Origin: Bradyrhizobium sp. CCGE-LA001
GTDB lineage: Bacteria; Pseudomonadota; Alphaproteobacteria; Rhizobiales; Xanthobacteraceae
DNA length: 64,000 nt
Reading direction: 5' to 3'
NCBI RefSeq assembly: GCF_000296215.2
Contig: NZ_CP013949.1
Coordinates: forward strand, 1,543,501 to 1,607,500
The position numbers were made by a program, and so were the translations under genes. Below are positions 27,536-36,424 of the stretch, piece by piece. The notes beneath the pieces are model-generated. The model worked only from the letters and a program-made list of their open reading frames with translations. It was not told the origin of the DNA and made no database searches. Positions within the stretch are counted from its first letter, which is position 1; each line of letters begins with the position of its first letter.

Positions 27536-28351
27536 CTACTCCTTCAAATCATTCACCCGCTTCACCCAGGCGCGCACGTCCTTGAGCACGGCGGGGAGCA
27601 CCGCCTTGACCTCCGCCACCGTCATGCCGGCCTTGATGCGGGGATCGTAGAGCACGTTGAGGATGTACTGGTCGTAGATGTCGAAATAGCCCATCGAGAC
27701 GTTGTCGTTGAACATCGTCCAGGGCACGCTTGAGGTGTCGTTGATCGGCCCGAGCGATTGCAGCAGCTCCTCATAGGCGCAGTCGAGGAAGGTGAAATCG
27801 CCGTTGTCGACGGTGAGGATGACGTCGGAATGCTCGATCTCGAAATTGTCGTTCTTGCGGAAGCCGGACAGGCATTGCGGATCGAGCGAGGAGCGGATCT
27901 CGCGCGCCTTCTCGGCGCCGTAGAAGCTGGTGAGGGTGCGGAAGAGATCGCGGTCGCGCACGAGCTTCACGCGCACATTCGCCGCCTCGTTGGTCTCGAT
28001 CATGGCGATGTCGAGATGCTGCACGCGGCGGGCGATGTCGGAGACGACCTTCGCGAGCTGCGTCTTGCGATCGGCGCGATCGCTCTCGGCGTAGACGCGC
28101 ACCGGCCCGTCGAACTTGCGGATGCGATCGACGCGGCCGGCGAGGTGGTATTCGGCGCCGAACGCCGTCTTCAGGAAGCCCTCGACGATCTCGCCGTCGG
28201 TGAAGCTCTTCCGCTCGGAGCGCTGGCGCGATGTGACCGCGGGCAGTTCGCCCGCCGCAGCCTGGGATGCGGCGTCAGGCACCAAGGTGAGCGCGGCGAG
28301 GATCAGGAGGCCGATGCGAAGGCGAGGCGAGGGCAGATTCAGAGCGCTCAT
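27536..28351 (-). CDS. DUF2927 family exported protein
   Basis: About 271 residues. A signal peptide is visible (LRIGLLILAALTLVPDAASQAAA). The mature part has FTDGEIVEGFLKTAFGAEYHLAGRVDRIRKFDGPVRVY and ends with YDQYILNVLYDPRIKAGMTVAEVKAVLPAVL, a pattern typical of DUF2927 proteins. The start at 28351 (MSALNLPSP) is chosen as a short signal peptide start; 28372 is possible. It follows the L,D-transpeptidase gene on the same strand after about 90 bases. Function unknown, likely periplasmic. Confidence 0.75.
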   Translation of the reverse strand: MSALNLPSPRLRIGLLILAALTLVPDAASQAAAGELPAVTSRQRSERKSFTDGEIVEGFLKTAFGAEYHLAGRVDRIRKFDGPVRVYAESDRADRKTQLAKVVSDIARRVQHLDIAMIETNEAANVRVKLVRDRDLFRTLTSFYGAEKAREIRSSLDPQCLSGFRKNDNFEIEHSDVILTVDNGDFTFLDCAYEELLQSLGPINDTSSVPWTMFNDNVSMGYFDIYDQYILNVLYDPRIKAGMTVAEVKAVLPAVLKDVRAWVKRVNDLKE

Positions 28352-28439
28352 CGTCCGCCGACGCTGCCGCATTCACCCCGCGCGCACAAGCCCGCAAATG
28401 CACGCGCCCCTGCGGGTTCCAGACGCAGTCGCCTGCGGC

Positions 28440-29018
28440 CTAGTTGTTCAGCACCACCACGGTGGTGCCGACCGCGACGCGGCTGTAGAGGTCGGTGACG
28501 TCGTCATTGGTCATGCGGAAGCAGCCCGAGGACACCGCCTGGCCGATCGTCTCCGGCTCGTTGGAGCCGTGGATGCGGTACAGCGTCGAGCCCAGATACA
28601 TCGCGCGCGCGCCGAGCGGATTGTCGACGCCGCCCTTCATGTGGCGCGGCAGGTCGGGCCGGCGGGCCAGCATCTGCGCCGGCGGCGTCCAAGCCGGCCA
28701 TTCCTTCTTGGCGGTGATCCTGTGCACCCCGCCCCAGCGGAAGCCGTCGCGGCCGACGCCGATGCCATAGCGCAGCGCCTGTCCGTTCTGGAGCACCAGA
28801 TACAGCCGCCGCTCGCTGGTGTTCACCACGATCGTGCCGGGCGCGTAATTACCATTGTACATGACCGTGGTGCGGGGGACGGGATTGGCGCCGGAACCGA
28901 AGAAGTTCGGGCCGCCGCCCATGATGTCTCGCGTGTCGAACATTTCGGCGAGCGCGCCGCCTGCGGTGGCCGACAGCAGAGCGATGGCGGCAATCGGCGC
29001 GGCAAAAAACCGGATCAT
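28440..29018 (-). CDS. Exported L,D-transpeptidase (YkuD domain)
   Basis: About 192 residues with a signal peptide (MIRFFAAPIAAIALLSATAGGALA). The YkuD domain carries IHGSNEP with His150 and the catalytic AVSSGCFRM with Cys166, the HGS...SxGCxR pattern of L,D-transpeptidases. It would form 3-3 peptidoglycan cross-links or attach proteins to peptidoglycan. GGGGA lies 6 bases before the ATG at 29018; an in-frame TTG at 29033 is less likely. Many such genes occur in rhizobial genomes. Confidence 0.88.
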   Translation of the reverse strand: MIRFFAAPIAAIALLSATAGGALAEMFDTRDIMGGGPNFFGSGANPVPRTTVMYNGNYAPGTIVVNTSERRLYLVLQNGQALRYGIGVGRDGFRWGGVHRITAKKEWPAWTPPAQMLARRPDLPRHMKGGVDNPLGARAMYLGSTLYRIHGSNEPETIGQAVSSGCFRMTNDDVTDLYSRVAVGTTVVVLNN

Positions 29019-29281
29019 TGTTTTCCCCAGCAAGAAATCGATTCAATCAACGCCACAGGCCATATTTGCGCGGATTTCGCAAGCCACGGGGCCGTGAGGG
29101 AGCCCATGCTCCACGATTGGCGTTACCAAATCGGCAACCACAATTTGCCGAAAAACATTAGCCAAACCCGCGCATGGCGGCGCGGGGCAGGGCAGCGATG
29201 GCGGCTATTGCTTTGACGGGGAGCGCGAACAATGATTGATCGGATGGATCACCTGAAAAGACCGGTTGCGGAGCAAAAAGA

Positions 29282-30829
29282 ATGAACGGTGCGGAAAGCC
29301 TGGTGCGGACGATGGTCAAGGGCGGGGTGGACGTCTGCTTCACCAACCCCGGCACCTCCGAGATGCATTTTGTCGCAGCGCTCGACCGCGTTCCCGGCAT
29401 GCGCTGCGTGCTCGGCCTGTTTGAAGGCGTGGTGACGGGCGCCGCCGACGGCTATTTCCGCATGAAGGGAACGCCGGCCTCGACGCTGCTGCATCTCGGC
29501 CCCGGCCTCGCCAACGGCCTTGCCAATCTGCACAACGCCAAGAAGGCCAATTCCGGCATCGTCAACATCGTCGGCCAGCACGCGGTCTACCACATCGGCT
29601 ACAACGCGCCGCTGACCTCCGACATCGAGGGCCTGGCCCGGCCGATGTCGTCCTGGGTCCGCACCTCGCCGGATTCCAAATCGGTCGCTGCCGACGGCGC
29701 CGCGGCGATCGCTGCCGCCAAAAGCGCGCCGCCGCAGATCGCGACCCTGATCCTGCCCGCCGACACCGCCTGGAACGAGGCCGACGGCATCGCCGAGGTT
29801 CCGGCCGAGCAGCAGCGCGCGAGTTATTCGCCGCAGGCGGTCGAGCAGGCCGCGAAGATCCTGCACGGCGACGGCGAGGGCACGCTGCTCCTGATGACCG
29901 GCAGCGCGCTGACCGAGCAGGGCTTGGCGCTGGCCGAGCGCATCGCCGGCAAGACCGGCTGCACCGTGATGGGCCCGACCTTCCGCCCCAAGATGGCGCG
30001 CGGCCGCGGCCGTTTCTCGATCGACCGCATCCACTACGTCATCGAGCAGGCGCTGCCGATGCTGGCGAGGTTCCGTCACATCGTGCTGGTCGAGTCCGAC
30101 GATCCCGTGGCGTTCTTCGCCTATCCGAACAAGCCGAGCATGCTCAAGCCTGAGGGCTGCGAGGTCCATCGCATGACGTCCTGGGGCGAGAACTCGGTCG
30201 CGGCGCTCGAAGCACTGGCCGGCGCCGTGAAGGCCAGCGTCAAGGACGTCAAGCCGCAGGCCTTGGCTGAGCTGGTCAAGCCGACCGGCGCGCTCAACTT
30301 CGCCTCGATCGCGCAGGCGATCGCCTGTGCGATCCCCGAGAACGCCATCATGGTCGACGAATCCCTCACCACCGGCCGCGGCTTCTTCCCGCCGACGGCG
30401 GCGGCCGCCCCGCACGACTGGCTCCAGAACATGGGCGGCTCGATCGGCTTCTCGACGCCGCTCTCGATCGGCGCCGCGATCGCCTGCCCGGACCGCAAGG
30501 TCATCACCATGGTCGGTGACGGCAGCGCGATGTACACCATCCAGTCGCTGTGGACGCAGGCGCGCGAGAACCTCGACATCGTCACCATCGTGTTCGCCAA
30601 CCGAATCTACCAGATCCTGCGCGGCGAGTTCGACAATGTCGGCGCCGGGGAGCCCGGCCAGCGTGCCAACGACATGCTCCGCCTCGATCGCCCGACCTTG
30701 GACTTCGTGGCGCTGGCCAAGGGCATGGGCGTGCCCGGCCGCGCCGTCACCAATGCCGATGAGTTCAACAAGGCGCTGGCCGAGGCCGTCGCCGAGCCCG
30801 GGCCGCGCCTGATCGAAGTCCAGATGTAA
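29282..30829 (+). CDS. Acetolactate-synthase-like ThDP enzyme
   Basis: 515 residues. FTNPGTSEMHF and the cofactor-activating Glu48 in GLFEGVVTGAADGYFRM mark the N-terminal ThDP domain. C-terminal GDGSAMYTIQSLWTQA followed by FANRIYQILRGEFDNVG is the metal/diphosphate site. It is shorter than housekeeping IlvB (about 570) and lacks an adjacent small subunit, so true acetolactate synthesis is doubtful. It belongs to the same broad group as the benzoylformate-like enzyme at 10917 and may act on another 2-oxo acid. Upstream gap 29034-29281 shows nothing recognisable. Confidence 0.75.
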   Translation: MNGAESLVRTMVKGGVDVCFTNPGTSEMHFVAALDRVPGMRCVLGLFEGVVTGAADGYFRMKGTPASTLLHLGPGLANGLANLHNAKKANSGIVNIVGQHAVYHIGYNAPLTSDIEGLARPMSSWVRTSPDSKSVAADGAAAIAAAKSAPPQIATLILPADTAWNEADGIAEVPAEQQRASYSPQAVEQAAKILHGDGEGTLLLMTGSALTEQGLALAERIAGKTGCTVMGPTFRPKMARGRGRFSIDRIHYVIEQALPMLARFRHIVLVESDDPVAFFAYPNKPSMLKPEGCEVHRMTSWGENSVAALEALAGAVKASVKDVKPQALAELVKPTGALNFASIAQAIACAIPENAIMVDESLTTGRGFFPPTAAAAPHDWLQNMGGSIGFSTPLSIGAAIACPDRKVITMVGDGSAMYTIQSLWTQARENLDIVTIVFANRIYQILRGEFDNVGAGEPGQRANDMLRLDRPTLDFVALAKGMGVPGRAVTNADEFNKALAEAVAEPGPRLIEVQM

Positions 30830-30865
30830 AGGAACATTGGAGCGGCGCGGCGGGGCTGAGCAAAA

Positions 30866-31381
30866 ATGCAGACCGAGCTGAACAAGGTGATCGCGGCGCT
30901 CCGGGACTTCTACGCCCACGAGACGTTCCTGTTCGAGAAGGACGTCGGCGAGCGCGCGATCACGCATCGCTTCGCCGTGCACCTGGAGAGGCAGTTCTCG
31001 GGCTGGTCGGTCGATTGCAATTACGACCGGCTCGGCGAGCGCACGCTGCACCTGCCGCACGGCAGCATCATCTCCACCGACGACCATCTGGGCAAATCGA
31101 TCTATCCCGACGTCGCGGTGCATCAGCGCGAGATCCCGAACAATCTGCTCACCGTCGAGATTCGCAAGGCCAGCAATCACACGCCGCTGGAGCACGACCA
31201 GCACAAGCTGCGCGCGCTGACCGACGTGCATGTCTGGTTTCCGTATTGGATCGGCGTGCTGCTGGTGCTGGACCGGCACCACGTGACGATGTCGGAAGTC
31301 TATGTCAGCGCGGCCCTCGATGAGGCGCAGTCGCGCTGGTTCGCAAGCCGGTTGGCGGAGGTCGGATTAGCGGCCTCTTAG
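30866..31381 (+). CDS. PD-(D/E)XK-like hypothetical protein
   Basis: 171 residues, no clear named family. A nuclease-like core can be traced: an N-terminal helix with Glu (HRFAVHLERQFSGW), then SIYPDVAVHQRE with Asp82, and NNLLTVEIRKASNH with Glu98, giving D-x15-E-x-R-K, followed by HDQHKLRALTD. The strand-loop-strand order and KL(R)AL helix match PD-(D/E)XK proteins, but the usual catalytic Lys is Arg100 with Lys101 next to it. It starts 36 bases after the ThDP enzyme and could share its transcript. Function unknown; a stand-alone nuclease or an inactive relative are both possible. Confidence 0.6.
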   Translation: MQTELNKVIAALRDFYAHETFLFEKDVGERAITHRFAVHLERQFSGWSVDCNYDRLGERTLHLPHGSIISTDDHLGKSIYPDVAVHQREIPNNLLTVEIRKASNHTPLEHDQHKLRALTDVHVWFPYWIGVLLVLDRHHVTMSEVYVSAALDEAQSRWFASRLAEVGLAAS

Positions 31382-31626
31382 AGCCCTCACTGCCTTCTTC
31401 TCGTTCCGGAACTCCGACCTGCGTGACCCTTCGTCGGCCTGCGGCGGCTCATTAGTCGCTTTTTCTCGCGATCGTGCATCGGACAGAAGTAATCCTCTTT
31501 GCACCAACGCGCATTTGCAACGCGGTTCCATTGCTGCGAGCGCAGTTGCATCGCATCTATTGAATGGTTGCCGCGGCAAGTTGCTGGGACGTCTGCAAAA
31601 GGGACGGTCGGGCTTGCCGAACTTCA

Positions 31627-32628
31627 ATGAGGATTTCTGCTGTGCGCTTCGTTCGATCCCTTCGCTTGCTGGCCGCATCCATCTTGACCGCATCGGTGCT
31701 CGTGAGTGCGAGCGGCGCGAGCGCCGGTGTTTGGCCGAACCGTACCATCAAGCTCATCGTGCCGTTCCCTCCCGGCGGCGCCGCCGATTCCGTCGCACGC
31801 GTCTACGCGGACAAGCTGAGCGAGGCGCTCAAGCAGCCCGTCGTCATCGAGAACAAGGCAGGCGCAGGCACTGCGATTGCTGCCGAAGCCGTCGCTGCCG
31901 CGGAGCCCGATGGCTACACCTTGTCGCTCGCTCCCGCCGGCCAGCTCACCATCCTGCCGCATATCAACAAGGAGATCAGGTACGATCCCTTCAAGAGTTT
32001 CGTGCCAGTGTCGAACCTGGCGACGGTCCCCTACGTGCTGGCGGTCAGTCCGGACACGCCGGTCTCGAGCGCCAGGGACCTCGTCGCTGCAGCGAACAAA
32101 GATCCGGGCAAATTGACCTATTCTTCCTGCGGTCCTGGCACGCTTTGCCATCTGAGCGGCGAACTCTTCCAGCGCCAAACCGGAACGAAGCTTTTGCATG
32201 TGCCGTTCAAGGGCAGCGCCCCGGCGGTCAATGCGCTCCTGGGCAACGTCGTCAATCTGTCGTTCGACACGCTGACCGTGCTCGCGCCGCAGATCCGCGG
32301 CCGAAAGATCAAGGGCCTTCTCGTCACCAGCCGCGAGCGCTCATCGCAGCTGCCCGACGTCCCCACCGCAGCCGAAGCCGGTGTGTCGGACTTCGTCGTC
32401 GATTCCTGGTTTGGATTGGTTGCGCCCGCAGGTACCCCGGCTGAAATCATCCAGCGCCTGAACGCAGAAGTCGTGCGCATCGGCGCGCAGCCCGATGTTC
32501 GAACTCGGTTGGAGGCTCAGGGACTACGCGTCACGACCTCGACGCCCGAGGGGTTTACCGACATCATCAAGGCCGACTACGGCCGCTGGGGCAAGGTGAT
32601 CAAGGATTCGGGCGTAGAGGTCTTCTGA
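31627..32628 (+). CDS. Tripartite tricarboxylate transporter (Bug/TctC) solute-binding protein
   Basis: About 333 residues with a signal peptide (FVRSLRLLAASILTASVLVSASGASA) and the Bug-family mature start WPNRTIKLIVPFPPGGAADSVAR, then VVIENKAGAGTAIAAEAVAAAEPDGYTL and the C-terminal FGLVAPAGTPAEIIQRLNAEV. These are periplasmic binders of carboxylates for TctAB-type transporters or sensors. No TctA or TctB gene is adjacent, which is common for Bug orphans. ATG at 31627 is the best start though the ribosome site is weak. The 245-base gap upstream shows nothing recognisable. Confidence 0.88.
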   Translation: MRISAVRFVRSLRLLAASILTASVLVSASGASAGVWPNRTIKLIVPFPPGGAADSVARVYADKLSEALKQPVVIENKAGAGTAIAAEAVAAAEPDGYTLSLAPAGQLTILPHINKEIRYDPFKSFVPVSNLATVPYVLAVSPDTPVSSARDLVAAANKDPGKLTYSSCGPGTLCHLSGELFQRQTGTKLLHVPFKGSAPAVNALLGNVVNLSFDTLTVLAPQIRGRKIKGLLVTSRERSSQLPDVPTAAEAGVSDFVVDSWFGLVAPAGTPAEIIQRLNAEVVRIGAQPDVRTRLEAQGLRVTTSTPEGFTDIIKADYGRWGKVIKDSGVEVF

Positions 32629-32630
32629 CG

Positions 32631-32676
32631 CATGATCCGGAAAAGCGCAAAGCGCGGGTTTCCGGAAAGGTCATCG
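32631..32676. repeat. Short palindromic repeat, family G
   Basis: GCATGATCCGGAAAAGCGC pairs imperfectly with TTTCCGGAAAGGTCATC, directly after the Bug protein stop. A half copy (GCATGATCCGGAAAAGCGCG) is at 34848-34867. It may help end transcription. Confidence 0.65.
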
Positions 32677-32730
32677 TAAACAGCAGCAAGATGCGAAGCG
32701 GCGTGCACGTTTGCGCACGCCGCTTTCTTG

Positions 32731-32964
32731 TCAGTAGTAATAGGGCTGCGAGTAGGCGTAGCGCGGGTTGATGCCGCAATAGGCCGACGTGCCGGAGGCG
32801 CTCGCCGCACATTGCTGATAGCTCGAGAACTGGCAGTTGCCGGGATAGCCCCAGTGGCGGCCTTGCAGGCAATATCTGTCGCTGCCGGCCTGGGCCGGCG
32901 CCGCCGACAATGACGCGGCGATCAGGGTTGCGAATGATGCAAGCGTGAGGATGGTGCGACGCAT
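32731..32964 (-). CDS. DUF3551 family small secreted protein
   Basis: 77 residues: signal peptide (RRTILTLASFATLIAASLSAAPAQA), then a short Cys-rich domain YCLQGRHWGYPGNCQF, YQQCAASASG and AYCGINPRYAY with four cysteines likely to form two disulfides. This is the DUF3551 pattern, present in many copies in Bradyrhizobium and relatives. Function unknown. The gap 32965-33221 upstream contains no recognisable feature. Confidence 0.85.
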   Translation of the reverse strand: MRRTILTLASFATLIAASLSAAPAQAGSDRYCLQGRHWGYPGNCQFSSYQQCAASASGTSAYCGINPRYAYSQPYYY

Positions 32965-33221
32965 TTCAGTCTCCTTCGATGGTGGGTGGAACGGCCGTGC
33001 TCGGCGTTCCCGTGGCTTGTCTGACGCAGGGTCATGCTGTGTTGGTGTCAGCGACGCCGGCTGCGTTCGAGGCGAGGTACATCGTGACGCAGCCAGCGGC
33101 GGCCACTGTGATCTCGGCCACAGTTCGCACGCGGGTTCCGACCTAATCTCGGCGAACTTGCATGCCTCGATCCCGTGGGACTAGGCTTGCCTCATTCGGA
33201 TCAGGCATTTTGGAGGTTCTG

Positions 33222-33554
33222 ATGCAGAAATCATATTTGCTGGCTGCGACGGCAGCGCTGGTTGTCATGATGCAGACGACGTTTACGCTGGCGCAGAGCG
33301 CGCCGGCCGCCGGCGGAACCGCTGCGCCTGCGGCGACAGCTCCTGCGCCGGCCGCGACGGCACCGGCTGCCACCACCGATGCCTCCAGCGAGCCGGGCTC
33401 TTCAAAGAAGAGCGCGTCGAAGAAGCCGGCGAAGAAGAAGATGACGCGGCAGCAGGAGATCGATCATTCGGTCGACACCGGCACTGTCCCGGCCCGCTAC
33501 CGCAGCTCGGTACCCAAGCAGTACCACCAATACATTCCCTTCGATAAGCGATAA
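33222..33554 (+). CDS. Small secreted Ala/Pro-rich basic protein
   Basis: About 110 residues from MQKSYLLAATAALVVMMQTTFTLAQ, a signal peptide. An Ala/Pro/Thr-rich linker follows, then a Lys-rich stretch (KKSASKKPAKKKMTRQQEID) and a C-terminal VPARYRSSVPKQYHQYIPF motif. GGAGG lies just upstream of the ATG at 33222. Short proteins of this layout recur in Bradyrhizobium, but no function is known to me. Confidence 0.75.
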   Translation: MQKSYLLAATAALVVMMQTTFTLAQSAPAAGGTAAPAATAPAPAATAPAATTDASSEPGSSKKSASKKPAKKKMTRQQEIDHSVDTGTVPARYRSSVPKQYHQYIPFDKR

Positions 33555-33714
33555 GCGATCGCACGGCGGCGCGGCGGGATCGCCGGCTGCGTCGCCGTTG
33601 TGCCTTGAAGGGTGGCCTTTGCTATGGCATCCAACGACATACATTGTGGCGATCTGCCGGCGCGGGGGTCGCGCGAGCGTTTTCGAGTAAAGAGGCCAAG
33701 GTCCGGGGGGAGGA

Positions 33715-34224
33715 ATGAGCGACGACGGAAAGGATGCTGGCTTGGTGGCCATGATCACCAGCATCCTGGGAGGCAACAAGCGCGCAGACACCGTGACGCC
33801 CCCGCCGCTCACCGAGGCTCCTCCGACAGCACCGGCGAACGAGCCCGAGCCAGTCGAGCCGCCCGCCCTCGATGCCTTGCCGGCTGAGCCCGAGATCAAG
33901 CCCGAGACCAAGCCAGAGCCTGCACCCGAACCCGCGTTGGCCGAGACGAATACGGCCGAAGCACCACCGAAAGTCGCCACCACGCGGGACGGCAAGCAAT
34001 TGCTGCCTGCGGAAGCGATTGCCGATCTCGTGCTCGGCGAGCTGCGCAAGATGGAGAATTTTCCGGCGACCGGGGCCTCGGTCACGGTCTATGGTTACAG
34101 GCACTGGAACGCCATGATCACCTTCGCCCCATTCTCGACCACGTTCCAGAATGCGACCAGGTTCCGCCAGGCCCTGCCGGATCTCGTCTTCAAGCTCCGT
34201 CGTTTCGTCGAACTTGAGATATAG
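33715..34224 (+). CDS. Hypothetical protein with Pro/Glu-rich linker
   Basis: 169 residues, not recognised. A short N-terminal helix (LVAMITSILGGNKRAD) is followed by a low-complexity Pro/Glu/Ala linker (about 30-85) and a compact C-terminal domain (about 88-169) with LLPAEAIADLVLGELRKMENFPATGASVTVYGYRHWNAMITFAP. No signal peptide or membrane helix, so probably cytoplasmic. GGGGGGAGG precedes the ATG. It is followed by the GreA/B-like gene after about 70 bases. Confidence 0.7.
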   Translation: MSDDGKDAGLVAMITSILGGNKRADTVTPPPLTEAPPTAPANEPEPVEPPALDALPAEPEIKPETKPEPAPEPALAETNTAEAPPKVATTRDGKQLLPAEAIADLVLGELRKMENFPATGASVTVYGYRHWNAMITFAPFSTTFQNATRFRQALPDLVFKLRRFVELEI

Positions 34225-34293
34225 TCAGGGTCAACACCGGGCGCGGGGGAACGCGCTTCCGGGTAGCCCGAACAGTTCGACAGGAAGCCAGAA

Positions 34294-34776
34294 TTGAGCG
34301 TCGCCTTCACCAAGGAAGAGAGCGCCGAAACCGCGTCCGAGACGCTGTTGCCGGATCGCCCGATCTCGCCGCATCCGAACCTCGTGACGGAGGCCGGCCT
34401 GCAGGCATTGCAGAAGCAGCTTGCCGAGGCGCGTAAGGCCTATGAAGCCGCGCAAACGATCGATGACGTCAACGAGAAGCGCCGGCAATCGGCCGCGCCC
34501 CTGCGCGATGCCCGCTATCTGACCGAACGCCTGCGCACCGCGCAGCTCGTTCCCGACCCGGCCTCGACCGATACCGTCGCCTTCGGCAGCACCGTCACCT
34601 TCAGCCGCGCGGACGGCCGGGTGCAGACCTATCGCATCGTCGGCGAGGATGAAGCCGATCCGAAGGCGGGCACGATCTCTTTCGTCTCGCCGGTCGCGAG
34701 ATCGCTGATGGGGAAGGCGGTCGGGGACGTCGTTGGCTCAGGCGCGCAAGAGGTCGAGATTTTGTCGATCGCGTAG
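34294..34776 (+). CDS. GreA/GreB-like transcription elongation factor
   Basis: 160 residues. An N-terminal coiled coil (VTEAGLQALQKQLAEARKAYEAAQ) is followed by a C-terminal FKBP-like domain (FGSTVTFSRADGRVQTYRIVGEDEADPKAGTISFVSPVARSLMGKAVGDVV) with the SPVARSLMGK motif of Gre factors. It should bind the RNA polymerase secondary channel. The coil tip sequence differs from housekeeping GreA, so transcript cleavage is uncertain. Start is a TTG at 34294 with AGGAAG upstream. Rhizobia often carry several such paralogues. Confidence 0.82.
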   Translation: MSVAFTKEESAETASETLLPDRPISPHPNLVTEAGLQALQKQLAEARKAYEAAQTIDDVNEKRRQSAAPLRDARYLTERLRTAQLVPDPASTDTVAFGSTVTFSRADGRVQTYRIVGEDEADPKAGTISFVSPVARSLMGKAVGDVVGSGAQEVEILSIA

Positions 34777-34903
34777 GGCGGTCAGGGCGAGGCGAGCATT
34801 GCGTGGCAAACGGCGCTATCGACAGGAGCGATCTCATTCGCCTAAAGCATGATCCGGAAAAGCGCGAGGCCGACGTCTCCGCCGAACAGAGCGCGATGGT
34901 TGG

Positions 34904-35578
34904 ATGAGACGATTTCTGTCGGGCGCATTGCCGTTCTACGCGCTGGCTGGCCTCGCCATGTGCATGTACCTCGTCTTCTACAGGACGAACCTCTTCGACT
35001 TGAATGCCATCGTCCAGGGTGCGACCGGCTCATGGTTTCTGGTCTTCATGTTCGTCTGCGTGCTGCTGGAGTCGGTCTTCCCGTATTTCGGCTATTTTCC
35101 GGGAACCGCGCTCATCCTGATGTCGGTGACGCTCAGTCCGAAGTCCGTGGATGTCTCCGTCTTCATCGCGGCGTGGCTGGCGATCATCGTCGGTGCCGTC
35201 TTGAGTTACGGACAGGCTCGCTTCTTCAGGCCGCTGTTGCAGCGGGTTGCCTCCAGAGCGGCACTGCGCCGATGCGAGTCCCTTCTCGACGCCTACGGCT
35301 CTTACGCGCGAATTGCTCTGTTCGTTCATCCCAACGCCTGCGCGATGTATTTCACGGCGCTCGGCCTTCTCGGCGGGAAGCTGACGCGAGAGCTCGCTTA
35401 TCTCGGCGTTGGTGCCGCGGCCTCTGTGGGCGTTCTGTTCGTGATCGTGACCCGGCTCGTGTCATCGGTAGGCCCGACCGATGATGGGCAATTGCAGGTG
35501 CTGTTGGCGGCGGCGCTGATCGCCATCGGGACCCTCGTCGGTCTCTACGCCGCCTGGCGGCCGGCTGCAGCCGACTGA
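34904..35578 (+). CDS. Polytopic membrane protein, DedA-like topology
   Basis: 224 residues with about five or six hydrophobic segments: near 8-26, 45-62, 65-78, 88-104, 150-185 and 200-218. The segment SVFPYFGYFPGTALILMSV recalls the re-entrant Pro-Gly loop of DedA/VTT proteins, but the second conserved Arg-containing loop is not convincing. Function not recognised. The preceding gap 34777-34903 contains a half repeat at 34848-34867. Confidence 0.6.
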   Translation: MRRFLSGALPFYALAGLAMCMYLVFYRTNLFDLNAIVQGATGSWFLVFMFVCVLLESVFPYFGYFPGTALILMSVTLSPKSVDVSVFIAAWLAIIVGAVLSYGQARFFRPLLQRVASRAALRRCESLLDAYGSYARIALFVHPNACAMYFTALGLLGGKLTRELAYLGVGAAASVGVLFVIVTRLVSSVGPTDDGQLQVLLAAALIAIGTLVGLYAAWRPAAAD

Positions 35579-35604
35579 CGGTTGCTCCGTCATTGCCGGA
35601 GGGT

Positions 35605-36378
35605 TTAGGCCTTCGGCAGCTCGACGCCCGTCAGCTTGCTCAGTTTGTCGATGAGCTGGTCCTGAAATCCCGGATCGGTGGCCTCACGCGCAGGCTCCTC
35701 TTGCTGCAAGTGATGCCAGTAGCGGCCGCTCACCTTGGCAGCGGAATCTGCGCTCACAGCGAGCCACGCCTGGGTCCGTTGTCCGGTGTCGAGATCGACC
35801 GGCGCGCTCGAGCCACCCATCTTCGTGCGCACCCATCCGGGATCAACGGCATTGCTCAGCACCTCGGGCCAGCGCCGCGCCAATACGAAAGCCAGCGCGA
35901 CGACATGCAGCTTGCTCTCGGCGTACGCCTTTGCGGAATCCCAGGCCCGGCTCTCCCAGTCGAGGTCGTCCAGTGAGCCCTCTCCGCCCCGATGCAGCCC
36001 GCTGCTCAGATACACCAAGCGGTCGGGCCGCCGGATCAGGGCCGTCAGCATGTAAGGCGCCAGCGTGTTGATGGCGAAGGTGACGGCATGGCCTTCCGGC
36101 GTCGCGCCGCGGCTCGGCTGCGTATAGACGCCGGCGTTGTGAATGATCGCGTCCATCCGCCCGATCGCGTTGACCTGGTCGGCAATGCGCCTCGTCTCGG
36201 TGGCGCTGCTGAGATCGCCGCCGACGATGCCTGCGGCACGGGAGGTGAGCTCGCCAAGCGAGGCGGCGCGATCGGCTGATCGCGCGTGCAGCACCACGCG
36301 GTGACCTTGATCCAGACGCGATTGTGCCGCCGCACGGCCGAGACCGTCCGTGCTGCCGGTGATGAATACGGTCGCCAT
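35605..36378 (-). CDS. SDR family oxidoreductase
   Basis: 257 residues with the cofactor motif ITGSTDGLGRAAA, HNAGVYTQ, Ser in YLSSGLHRGG and catalytic AYAESK. It ends with a long C-terminus typical of SDRs of the retinol-dehydrogenase/WW-domain-oxidoreductase type. Last gene of a minus-strand group with the cupin and carboxymuconolactone-decarboxylase-like genes (gap 46 bases), controlled presumably by the divergent LysR at 37848. Substrate unknown. Confidence 0.86.
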   Translation of the reverse strand: MATVFITGSTDGLGRAAAQSRLDQGHRVVLHARSADRAASLGELTSRAAGIVGGDLSSATETRRIADQVNAIGRMDAIIHNAGVYTQPSRGATPEGHAVTFAINTLAPYMLTALIRRPDRLVYLSSGLHRGGEGSLDDLDWESRAWDSAKAYAESKLHVVALAFVLARRWPEVLSNAVDPGWVRTKMGGSSAPVDLDTGQRTQAWLAVSADSAAKVSGRYWHHLQQEEPAREATDPGFQDQLIDKLSKLTGVELPKA

Positions 36379-36424
36379 GCGTGCTCCCTCAGATACATCG
36401 TGCGCACTCTACAGTGCGCGTTGA

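Noticed and set aside
29249..31282. Minus-strand open frame of 677 codons antisense to the ThDP enzyme
   Set aside because: It is rich in Arg, His, Gly and Asp with no domain, and lies exactly opposite two well-supported genes. High GC at third positions produces such shadows.
31367..31693. Minus-strand 108-codon frame in the gap before the Bug protein gene
   Set aside because: Overlaps both neighbours, has no ribosome site, and its composition is not protein-like.
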